Origin: Bacteroidota bacterium
GTDB lineage: Bacteria; Bacteroidota; Bacteroidia; JAADEI01
Reading direction: 5' to 3'
DNA length: 8,286 bases
Assembly (NCBI GenBank): GCA_015490475.1
Contig: WFXT01000008.1
Location: forward strand, 1-8,286
A model generated the notes under the pieces. The model was not told the origin of the DNA, searched no databases, and saw nothing but the letters and a program-made list of their open reading frames with translations. Below are positions 1-5,083 of this stretch, one piece after another (positions within the stretch are counted from its first letter, which is position 1; every line of letters begins with the position of its first letter). The position numbers and the translations under genes were made by a program.

Positions 1-17
1 ATGTGTATAAGAGACAG
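1..17 (+). other. Nextera/Tn5 mosaic-end adapter remnant (artefact)
   Basis: The first 17 bases are identical to the 3' part of the 19-bp Tn5 mosaic end used in Nextera libraries (AGATGTGTATAAGAGACAG), lacking only its first two bases. Genomic sequence therefore starts at about base 18. Only some 32 bases of true upstream sequence are available for the first gene, so its promoter cannot be judged. This is library residue, not a biological transposon end. Confidence 0.95.
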
Positions 18-49
18 AGATAAGACATTTTGAGTAAATAGAACAAAAT

Positions 50-565
50 ATGAGCAAAACGGTAGAACAGATAAGAAAAAGGATAAAGCAGTTAATGGTA
101 GAACGGGGAATAAAACTCAAAGAATTGTCTGAAAAAACAGGCATTAAATACGGTTACTTAGCACATCTACTATCAGGTAAAAACAGATTAAGAATTGATC
201 ATATAACTCAAATAGCCGAAGCCCTTGGTGTGGAGCCTTGGGAGTTGCTGGCACCTGAGGGAGTGAACATTTCTGTAAGTGGAGTTGGCGTTGCCGTTGG
301 GGTCGGAAATAACGTCAAGGGATCCATGAGAATTGAGAATGTCCAGATAGAGAGCAAGACAGAGGAGGGCAGGCGATGGGAGCGGTTGTTCAAAGACTGT
401 CAGGAGAAGTTGAAGTCGTGCATAGAGAAGCGAAAGAGTCTTGAAGAGGAAGTGGAGCGGTTGAAGGAGGACAATGCCCGTCTGAGGGGTCAGATAGAGG
501 TTTTGGAGCGACTGCTCAAAGAGAAGGAGGAGACCATTCGGGTGTTGCTGAGCAGAAAATCATAG
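50..565 (+). CDS. XRE-family HTH regulator with C-terminal coiled coil
   Basis: A 171-aa predicted DNA-binding regulator. Residues 5-68 form a Cro/C1-type helix-turn-helix: the recognition region lies around residues 22-43 (KLKELSEKTGIKYGYLAHLL) and is followed by the usual IAEALGV and PWELL segments. Residues 72-93 are an unusual Val/Gly-alternating strand-like stretch (VNISVSGVGVAVGVG), and residues 100-170 are a charged coiled coil, probably for oligomerisation. The family represses or activates nearby genes and is common as a phage lysogeny or plasmid regulator. The start was chosen because the HTH begins a few residues later; no strong Shine-Dalgarno is visible. It is transcribed towards the main array and followed after 4 bases by a membrane-protein gene, suggesting a two-gene unit. 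The target operator is unknown. The HTH family call is firm; the lysogeny role is inference. Confidence 0.88.
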   Translation: MSKTVEQIRKRIKQLMVERGIKLKELSEKTGIKYGYLAHLLSGKNRLRIDHITQIAEALGVEPWELLAPEGVNISVSGVGVAVGVGNNVKGSMRIENVQIESKTEEGRRWERLFKDCQEKLKSCIEKRKSLEEEVERLKEDNARLRGQIEVLERLLKEKEETIRVLLSRKS

Positions 566-569
566 GGAA

Positions 570-1001
570 ATGGAGGAAAAGAAAAACAATGGCAAGGAAC
601 AAACACAACAGGAACAGAATTCCTTAGAGAAACCTAAGGAGGAATTAAGTATTGCCGAGAAGGTTGTTTTAATGGTTGCCGATAAAGCACTGCCCAAAGC
701 AATTGAACTCATTGATAAATATGCTGATAAAAACGTGGAAGAGACCACAAAGAGATACAAAATGCATTACAGAACGTTAACAATCAGGGCTATATTTAAT
801 ATGGTTATCACAGGGGGTGCCATCTATATCGTAATGGATTGGGCAAAAGAAAACCTGACTGAAGACTGGCCTAAGGCGATATTTATGATGGTTGTTATTG
901 CTACGGCAATGTTAAATCTTGGGATTGTGACTCTGGGTTATCCTCTGCCAAAGAGTTTTGGGGATTTTCTGGAGAACTTATGGAAGAAAGTTTCAAAATA
1001 G
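570..1001 (+). CDS. Two-TM membrane protein of unknown function
   Basis: A 143-aa protein that I do not recognise. Residues 1-30 are hydrophilic and K/E/Q/N-rich, residues 30-70 are likely helical and charged, and two hydrophobic helices follow at about residues 75-93 and 104-128. The short tail ends in lysines. It begins 4 bases after the stop of the XRE gene, with AGGG just ahead of the ATG, so it is probably co-expressed with the regulator. A regulator paired with a small membrane protein is seen in phage immunity and superinfection-exclusion loci, but nothing here shows that function. Its last 101 bases overlap the 3' end of a gene on the other strand, so no separate terminator lies between the two convergent units. 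Confidence 0.75.
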   Translation: MEEKKNNGKEQTQQEQNSLEKPKEELSIAEKVVLMVADKALPKAIELIDKYADKNVEETTKRYKMHYRTLTIRAIFNMVITGGAIYIVMDWAKENLTEDWPKAIFMMVVIATAMLNLGIVTLGYPLPKSFGDFLENLWKKVSK

Positions 1002-1212
1002 CCCATAGAAAAGCGATGATAATAAGAGCAATAATGATTAATTCAATAGGTGCCCTTATCTCTCTGTCTTCCTGTTTTTTCCTGATACGATAAAGAGTGA
1101 ACATAAACCATTTGACCACATAATAAAGAACACCAAAAGTGAAAATCACTACGCCTATTGCCATTAATAGCGAAAAAAAACTCTCCACTACCTCAGTAAT
1201 GAGCACAAGCAT
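901..1212 (-). CDS. Small two-TM membrane protein, last gene of the minus-strand array
   Basis: A 103-aa protein with no recognised family. Hydrophobic helices lie at residues 12-41 and 56-76, joined by a basic loop (RIRKKQEDREIR). The positive-inside rule would place the loop in the cytoplasm. The acidic, Ser/Pro/Gln-rich tail (residues 77-103) lies almost wholly inside the region that also encodes the end of the plus-strand two-TM protein. Either the tail is genuine dual coding, or the gene was once shorter and read through into its neighbour. The ATG lies 44 bases downstream of the preceding gene, with no clear Shine-Dalgarno. The membrane topology is visible in the sequence; the function is unknown. 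Confidence 0.65.
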   Translation of the reverse strand: MLVLITEVVESFFSLLMAIGVVIFTFGVLYYVVKWFMFTLYRIRKKQEDREIRAPIELIIIALIIIAFLWAILKLSSISSPENPQNSLAEDNPESQSQDLTLP

Positions 1213-1256
1213 TGTGTCTTATCTATTTTCAAAAATACCCAAAATTTTAGTAACCC

Positions 1257-1451
1257 TTAATAATCATCCCTGTTCTTATAACGAAGTTCCCATAGCAATG
1301 CAAACAGAACAATGATAACAACCACAACCAAAAACAATAAAGCGATTCCCTTTTCATTCAGAATGAGCCTTGTCTCCTTGACTTCGTCCTCCTTTCGCTT
1401 CCAGAATGATATGGCAATGCCAGACATGTGTTGAAAGTTAAGACAAAACAT
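1257..1451 (-). CDS. Small single-TM protein
   Basis: A 64-aa protein with a charged N-terminal half (residues 18-33), one strong hydrophobic helix at about residues 36-55 (GIALLFLVVVVIIVLFALLW) and a short charged tail. The start at 1451 overlaps the end of the upstream PIN gene by 14 bases and is preferred because GAGGA stands a few bases before this ATG, one of the better ribosome binding sites in the window. A second ATG at 1427 would shorten it by 8 residues. No family is recognised. Its position behind the TIR-like/PIN cassette could make it a membrane partner of that system, but it could equally be one more small viral membrane protein. Confidence 0.65.
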   Translation of the reverse strand: MFCLNFQHMSGIAISFWKRKEDEVKETRLILNEKGIALLFLVVVVIIVLFALLWELRYKNRDDY

Positions 1452-1917
1452 TTATTCCTCGGAGCACAAGCAGTTCGTTAGACAATAGTTTCCATGGTAT
1501 CACATAGTTAGATACGTGTTGACATGACAGGGCTTTCCCATCATTAGATATGAACTTTGGCACAAGAAAAGAGATTTTATATCTCCTTTTTGCCGTGCTG
1601 TTCATACCAAGCACTTTAATCACCTGCATAATGCCATCGCTTTCCCCTTTATCTATTTGGCAATCATGCTTCACTTTGAGCAACAGATAGTTATCACGAA
1701 GTGGGCACTTGAAAATAAGCAGGATGGGCTCCGCATTTTTCTTTAATCTTTCAAAAATTTTCATGCCAATTTCCTCTATCACACTTATGGGAACCCATAT
1801 CTTCTCTATATTATATTCCCTTGCGAAGAAATCAAACACCTCCCTTTGTTCCCAATCACTAAGGGCAGATATGTATATCAAAACATCTGCATCTATTATA
1901 GCAAGAATCTTAGACAC
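1438..1917 (-). CDS. PIN-domain nuclease, copy B
   Basis: A 159-aa protein with the PIN-domain layout. A beta strand leads into D9 (IIDADVLIYI, D11 also near), then comes VPISVIEEI with E49 in the second acidic position, DKGESDGIM with E92 and D94, and ISNDGKAL with D126. PIN domains are metal-dependent RNases, as in VapC toxins and RNA-processing enzymes, and the acidic set appears complete. The start is a GTG overlapping the last 8 bases of TIR-like B, so the two are probably translated together. It is a diverged paralogue of the PIN protein at 2401-2868, sharing the IW(I/V)P, DxGExDxI and SND motifs, but has a longer insert before the SND motif. No VapB-like antitoxin lies next to it; the TIR-like partner occupies that place. 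Substrate unknown. Confidence 0.8.
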   Translation of the reverse strand: MSKILAIIDADVLIYISALSDWEQREVFDFFAREYNIEKIWVPISVIEEIGMKIFERLKKNAEPILLIFKCPLRDNYLLLKVKHDCQIDKGESDGIMQVIKVLGMNSTAKRRYKISFLVPKFISNDGKALSCQHVSNYVIPWKLLSNELLVLRGINVLS

Positions 1918-2404
1918 TTGCCTGACTATTTAAATTGGCAAGGCTAAGCAAATGATAGATAAATCTCCAGAAATTCTTATTCTTTTTTGCCCTTTTCATT
2001 CGTTGCAGAGCTTCAGCAAGCCCCTCACTATCAGAGACATACACTTCCAACTGGTCATAATCAGAGAGAACCTTAGGCATTTTAAAAGAACCAGAAGAGA
2101 CCACATAAATGGGCTTTCCGTGTTCCTTAGCCACTTTAACTTCTCTCAGCGTTTTTCGGTCAAATTCAACCGAAGGGTCAATAACATACAACACGATGGC
2201 GTCACTATCGGCAACTATACTTCTTATTTCATCTATGCGAACAGGACCATATTTGGGAGTAATGGACACTCTTGGCTCACTAAATCTACTTTTCACGAAC
2301 CGAGCCATGCGTGCCGCCTCCAAATCATCCTGCAAATGCAAAACCGTAACATGCATCTCAATGGCTTTCTGTAAAGATAAACGATGAATTGATTGGGTTC
2401 TCAT
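1910..2404 (-). CDS. TIR-like/Rossmannoid domain protein, copy B (soluble)
   Basis: A 164-aa protein paralogous to the product of 2872-3369. Shared blocks are a first strand ending LHLQDDLEAARMA, a central hydrophobic strand with downstream FDRKTLREV (residues 66-89), and HGKPIYVVSSGSF (95-106). The order of strands and helices resembles a TIR or nucleotide-binding Rossmannoid fold. E88 sits nine residues before K97, as the catalytic Glu of SARM1-type TIR domains sits before its conserved GK. This placement is by eye and tentative. The start at 2404 forms an ATGA overlap with the upstream PIN gene. The domain itself begins at M17 (2356), matching the start of copy A, so the first 16 residues may be a late extension. 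There is no TM segment; the tail is basic and amphipathic. An NADase or sensor function is inference. Confidence 0.6.
   Translation of the reverse strand: MRTQSIHRLSLQKAIEMHVTVLHLQDDLEAARMARFVKSRFSEPRVSITPKYGPVRIDEIRSIVADSDAIVLYVIDPSVEFDRKTLREVKVAKEHGKPIYVVSSGSFKMPKVLSDYDQLEVYVSDSEGLAEALQRMKRAKKNKNFWRFIYHLLSLANLNSQASV
2372..2384 (-). repeat. 13-bp motif shared by both TIR-like/PIN cassettes (copy B)
   Basis: On the minus strand this reads TCGTTTATCTTTA. It is identical to 3381-3393 and lies 15 bases before the ATG at 2356, where the conserved TIR-like domain of copy B begins. It falls inside the first codons of the annotated copy B gene. It is either a remnant of the duplicated unit's upstream region or a conserved regulatory element. 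Confidence 0.55.
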
Positions 2405-2868
2405 ATTGTAGAGGTATCTACGCTCATTATCTCTATTCGCAGCTCTTTACATGCATGCTTAGCTCCATAGTCATTTGAAATAATTATTGCGCTATGTCCT
2501 CTATATTTCTTGTATGACGACAACAGTAGTGCCTGATGGATTGCATCCACTTCCCCTGCATCAACATTGGGGAACTTGCTTCTTATCTTCTTGATTTCAC
2601 TTTTGGAATAAATTGGGCATTCTTCAAAACGAATCCCAGCTCTATTTAGTAATTTTCTTAAGTCACTATATAATAGCTCCTTGTATCTTTTCTCTTTGTC
2701 TTTTATAACAAACTCTTGTTCAACTGTTCTGGGAATCCATATCGCTTCAACTTCCCTAATTTGCTTTATTATTTTCATGACCAACTGCTTAGTTGTCTCA
2801 CGTCCCTTAATTCTTATCATTCTCTGGACGTCTATGAGAAACGTAGTGTCCAGAATTAAAATCTTCAT
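2401..2868 (-). CDS. PIN-domain nuclease, copy A
   Basis: A 155-aa PIN-domain protein. The acidic residues are D7 after the first strand (ILILDTTFLID), E52 in IPRTVEQEF, E106 and D108 in DAGEVDAIHQAL, and D133 in IIISNDYGAKHAC, matching the usual D-E-(E/D)-D metal site. The length is typical of stand-alone PIN nucleases. The family cleaves RNA; tRNA, rRNA or mRNA targets are all known, and the target here is unknown. The gene follows TIR-like A by 3 bases and overlaps TIR-like B by ATGA, so it is the second member of the first of two tandem cassettes. No ribosome binding site stands out ahead of the ATG, which also points to coupled translation. Confidence in the PIN fold is high; confidence in a toxin role is low. 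Confidence 0.85.
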   Translation of the reverse strand: MKILILDTTFLIDVQRMIRIKGRETTKQLVMKIIKQIREVEAIWIPRTVEQEFVIKDKEKRYKELLYSDLRKLLNRAGIRFEECPIYSKSEIKKIRSKFPNVDAGEVDAIHQALLLSSYKKYRGHSAIIISNDYGAKHACKELRIEIMSVDTSTI

Positions 2869-2871
2869 AAG

Positions 2872-3369
2872 TTACTTATCACTTTTGCCTAGCAAAAAAG
2901 CAATACCGTATAAGGCAAGGACTCCCAAAAGGATAAGTACAATTGTTCCTAGAATGTCAGAATCTTTCTTCTTTTTCTTTCCCCCGTATTGATTTAAAAC
3001 CTGTTGTATTTGACTAATTAAACCAGTAATCGAATTAATGTCTCCATACTTAAAAGCAATTGGAATTATATTGGGATTGTCTCTCAATTTTCCTTTCCAC
3101 TTAAAACTATCAGGAAACAATACGTAAATTTTCTTGCCTTGCTCAAGCAAATACTTTATGTCATTTAATGTGGCACGGTCAAAAGATACATAAGGATTCA
3201 ATATGATAAGAATTGCTCCGTGAGCCCTGTCCAGCATTCTAGCAACTTCCTGCCACTGCCTAAAAACTCCCTTAGGAATAACTTGTAAAGAATCATTCTC
3301 CATAGCCAAACTAACAGCTACATTCCTCGCCTCTATATCATCTCGCAAAAACATTAAGGCAATCATCAC
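2872..3369 (-). CDS. TIR-like/Rossmannoid domain protein, copy A, with C-terminal membrane anchor
   Basis: Up to 165 aa, starting at GTG 3369 or, more likely, at the ATG at 3366 that aligns with the domain start of copy B. Residues 2-115 match copy B in MFLRDDIEAR, the AILIILNP strand, SFDRATLNDI and QGKKIYVLFPDSFK. The residue at the TIR catalytic-glutamate position is D70, where copy B has E88, so catalysis may be altered or lost. A basic linker (GGKKKKKDSD) leads to a hydrophobic helix at about residues 139-160 and a short charged tail, giving a C-terminal anchor that copy B lacks. The PIN gene follows after 3 bases. The likely picture is a membrane-tethered sensor with a nuclease partner; that is inference. 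It could also be a non-catalytic Rossmannoid scaffold. Confidence 0.6.
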   Translation of the reverse strand: MMIALMFLRDDIEARNVAVSLAMENDSLQVIPKGVFRQWQEVARMLDRAHGAILIILNPYVSFDRATLNDIKYLLEQGKKIYVLFPDSFKWKGKLRDNPNIIPIAFKYGDINSITGLISQIQQVLNQYGGKKKKKDSDILGTIVLILLGVLALYGIAFLLGKSDK

Positions 3370-3380
3370 ACAACTTTACA

Positions 3381-3393
3381 TAAAGATAAACGA
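3381..3393 (-). repeat. 13-bp motif shared by both TIR-like/PIN cassettes (copy A)
   Basis: Minus-strand TCGTTTATCTTTA, identical to 2372-2384, lies 14 bases before the ATG at 3366. It sits in the only short non-coding gap (3370-3411) of this part of the array, directly ahead of the first TIR-like gene. It may be a promoter element or operator for the cassette, or a duplication remnant. Confidence 0.55.
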
Positions 3394-3411
3394 GAAAACC
3401 ATACGTGTTGT

Positions 3412-3510
3412 TTACTGCCTTGCAATAAGCCGAACCAAGCCAATCAGACCTTTGATAGCATAAAAGACCATGATAGCAAGCAAAGTCAAAGGAACAATTT
3501 CGCCCAACAA
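3412..3510 (-). CDS. TM microprotein, possibly frameshifted at its 5' end
   Basis: A 32-aa hydrophobic peptide (core PLTLLAIMVFYAIKGLIG) with a basic end (VRLIARQ). Read from the TTG at 3510 it has a fair ribosome binding site, GAGGA seven bases upstream. A different start may be the original one. An ATG at 3542 overlaps the stop of the preceding gene (TGATG) but reads in another frame: it encodes 18 residues, MRKKKILRTLDCWAKLFL, and stops at 3486. One extra A in the A5 run at 3532-3536, or a -1 slip at AAA AAG, would join that start to this frame and give a natural-looking 43-aa TM protein beginning MRKKEDFEDTG. A read error, a real deletion and programmed frameshifting are all possible. Confidence 0.5.
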   Translation of the reverse strand: MLGEIVPLTLLAIMVFYAIKGLIGLVRLIARQ

Positions 3511-3530
3511 TCCAGTGTCCTCAAAATCTT

Positions 3531-3536
3531 CTTTTT
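3531..3536 (-). other. A-run frameshift site (AAAAAG)
   Basis: The minus strand reads ATG CGT AAA AAG AAG. The AAA AAG pair is slippage-prone, and a -1 step at this point moves the ribosome into the frame of the TM microprotein. There is no full X XXY YYZ heptamer because the base before AAA is T. No downstream hairpin was found by eye, which favours a homopolymer-length error or mutation over a programmed site. Confidence 0.35.
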
Positions 3537-3541
3537 ACGCA

Positions 3542-3946
3542 TCACCCTGTTTTAATAGGAGGCGGAGGCAGTGGAGAATTAGCACCACAGGTACACCTGT
3601 TCATCTGATTCAATGCAGTAGCAATCCAGTTCATCCATGCATTAAAGTTCTGGACATGCTGAGCAAAATCATCTTGTAGTCTTCTGACACGGGAAAGAGT
3701 TGCATTTACCCTTTGTTCAATTAATTGTAACTTATTAACAATAACGCTATGTCCGGCGGTAATTTTCTGCCCAATATTATTATGTTGCAATGTCATCAAA
3801 TTCCTTAGAGAGTCACATTGGTTTTGTAGGGATGCAATATCCTGAATGATGCTTTGCAACTCAGTTTGAATCTCATCGCAACAGTCAATCCCTTTGTATA
3901 TTTCTACTGTTGTTGGGTCCGGTGCCAGGTCTTGATATGTACTCAT
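3542..3946 (-). CDS. Coiled-coil protein of unknown function, possibly structural
   Basis: A 134-aa soluble protein. Residues 20-110 are predicted by eye to be mostly helical with heptad-like spacing (for example QTELQSIIQDIASLQNQCDSL and NKLQLIEQRVNATLSRVRRL). Cysteine pairs occur near both ends (CC at residues 22-23, CTC at about 118-120), and the tail is proline-rich (PLPPPPIKTG). There is no signal peptide or TM segment. The start overlaps the previous stop by ATGA. Coiled coils with a proline-rich end are common in viral fibre or spike-type proteins and in membrane-fusion adaptors; here the suggestion rests only on neighbourhood. No family is recognised. Confidence 0.7.
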   Translation of the reverse strand: MSTYQDLAPDPTTVEIYKGIDCCDEIQTELQSIIQDIASLQNQCDSLRNLMTLQHNNIGQKITAGHSVIVNKLQLIEQRVNATLSRVRRLQDDFAQHVQNFNAWMNWIATALNQMNRCTCGANSPLPPPPIKTG

Positions 3947-4482
3947 AGCTTAGCATTTACAACGTTCCACAAAGATTTTGCTTTGTCGTAAAACTTTTTC
4001 CAGTTACTGCCCAATTTGTCTGCTATTTCATTTTCATGATACCAGCCACCGCCAAGGGAACGTGCCGACTCCCAGGACAAGGCATTGGGATAAATCTCCC
4101 GACCATAGGTATCAAAGCACACGTGAACGCCATTGGGAACTTTAAAAACTTTATCTGGAAACCACGGTGCCCACACCCCGTCAATGCCTTTTAGAGAACT
4201 GCCAGGTGGAACAAGAATAGGGTCTGTGCCATCTTCCGGTTTGGCAAAAATTTCCACCTCACTGCAATTCTGGACTGTTCCAGAAGATATCTTTCTCCAT
4301 AGATACCCCAAACCAACAAGTCCTGCTCCCACTCCCATGATAGAAAGTCCACCTACAATTACTTTCTTCTTCAGTATCACCAGATAAAGAACAATAAAAA
4401 CAATAATAGCGGTTAAGGTAAATGCAATTGTAGTATAAGTGCTTGCACTATCCCATTTTTTATTACATCGGCACGCCATCAT
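3943..4482 (-). CDS. Membrane-anchored protein with large C-terminal domain
   Basis: A 179-aa protein that I do not recognise. It opens with a CRC motif (residues 4-6), followed by hydrophobic helices at residues 18-37 and 41-62. The remaining 115 residues form a soluble domain rich in Gly, Pro and Trp, with segments such as DPILVPPGSSLKGIDGVW and NGVHVCFDTYGREIYP and a helical end (KLGSNWKKFYDKAKSLW). The two helices would put both termini on the same side. It overlaps the M23 peptidase stop by ATGA and the next gene's start by ATGA, so it is tied translationally to both. A role in virion assembly, host contact or genome delivery would fit the position but is not demonstrated. Confidence 0.72.
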   Translation of the reverse strand: MMACRCNKKWDSASTYTTIAFTLTAIIVFIVLYLVILKKKVIVGGLSIMGVGAGLVGLGYLWRKISSGTVQNCSEVEIFAKPEDGTDPILVPPGSSLKGIDGVWAPWFPDKVFKVPNGVHVCFDTYGREIYPNALSWESARSLGGGWYHENEIADKLGSNWKKFYDKAKSLWNVVNAKL

Positions 4483-4976
4483 GATACATTTTCAAAATAG
4501 GGCATTGGATCAACCCAGTATCCATAACGTTTGAGTCCGAAATGCAAGTGTGGACCTGTGGAGCGTCCCGTGTTGCCAGAAAGCCCAATCACTTCGCCCT
4601 TTTTGACTTTTTGTCCTGGCTTGACAAAAATCTTGCTCATGTGGGCATAGTGCGAAGTCATGTTCCACTGTGGATGTTCCAGGACAACATAATTGCCAGA
4701 GAGGTGGTTATATCCCGTTTTGAGGACTTTCCCGTCTGCCACTGCTACCAATGGCGTGCCCAATGGAACCGCTATGTCAATTCCTTCGTGGAAGTCAGAG
4801 CCTCCCCAACGCCACCCAAAAGGCGACGTCAACCTCCAGTAATAGCCCTCTTCAACAGGAAACAAAATGGAAATTCGGGAAAAAGAGGGACGGGCACGGA
4901 CTCGCCTAGCAAGCAAAATGAACACAATAACCATTATGAGGACAAATCCGCCTATCCACAGCAAGCGCTTCATCAT
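4479..4976 (-). CDS. M23-family (LytM-like) peptidoglycan endopeptidase, membrane-anchored
   Basis: A 165-aa zinc metallopeptidase that should cut peptide cross-links in peptidoglycan. An N-terminal hydrophobic helix (residues 5-23) followed by RRVRAR acts as anchor or signal-anchor. The catalytic domain spans about residues 50-160. H63 and D67 (HEGID) and H145 in GPHLHFG are the zinc ligands, while H112 (HYAH) and H143 are the expected catalytic histidines, so the active site is complete. The G-N-x-G-x-S/T-x-GPHLH end motif is textbook for the family. It overlaps the KGG/poly-Arg microprotein by ATGA. In a virus this would serve cell-wall penetration at entry, lysis at exit, or both; the anchor favours a virion or host-membrane location. 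It is strong evidence for a bacterial host. Confidence 0.93.
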   Translation of the reverse strand: MMKRLLWIGGFVLIMVIVFILLARRVRARPSFSRISILFPVEEGYYWRLTSPFGWRWGGSDFHEGIDIAVPLGTPLVAVADGKVLKTGYNHLSGNYVVLEHPQWNMTSHYAHMSKIFVKPGQKVKKGEVIGLSGNTGRSTGPHLHFGLKRYGYWVDPMPYFENVS

Positions 4977-5083
4977 CGCCTCCTTCGCCTTCTACGCCTT
5001 CTCCAGCGTGCTCTGGCTCCCTTCCTTGCTATTTGCTTCCTCTTTCGCTTTGACATTGCGGCGAATCCCACCTTCTTAGCCAT
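4973..5083 (-). CDS. KGG-motif/poly-arginine microprotein (36 aa)
   Basis: A 36-aa gene whose product has 20 Lys or Arg residues. Residues 6-27 (GFAAMSKRKRKQIARKGA, then RARW) match the pattern of the KGG stress-protein motif, in which GFA-M is followed by a helix, A-KG and small residues. The last nine residues are all arginine. The start overlaps the holin-like gene by 8 bases, and the stop shares ATGA with the M23 gene. Such exact coupling on both sides argues that it is translated. Its charge suggests nucleic-acid binding, as in viral core peptides or protamines; a role in genome condensation inside the particle is inference. A host-directed RNA- or membrane-binding peptide is an alternative. 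The KGG assignment is by eye. Confidence 0.72.
   Translation of the reverse strand: MAKKVGFAAMSKRKRKQIARKGARARWRRRRRRRRR

Noticed and set aside
18..49. Search for a promoter upstream of the XRE gene.
   Set aside because: Only 32 genomic bases remain after the adapter, and no clear -35/-10 pair can be placed in them.
1232..1248. AAAAT/ATTTT inverted repeat between two small membrane genes, considered as a terminator.
   Set aside because: The stem has only A-T pairs with a seven-base loop and no GC core, so it is too weak to call.
1952..2387. Two overlapping plus-strand frames antisense to TIR-like copy B.
   Set aside because: Copy B is conserved against copy A on the minus strand, whereas these plus-strand frames have no similarity or structure.
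1438..2868. Reading the PIN proteins as ordinary VapBC toxin-antitoxin modules.
   Set aside because: There is no small VapB-like DNA-binding antitoxin beside either copy; the partner is a Rossmannoid protein of about 160 residues.
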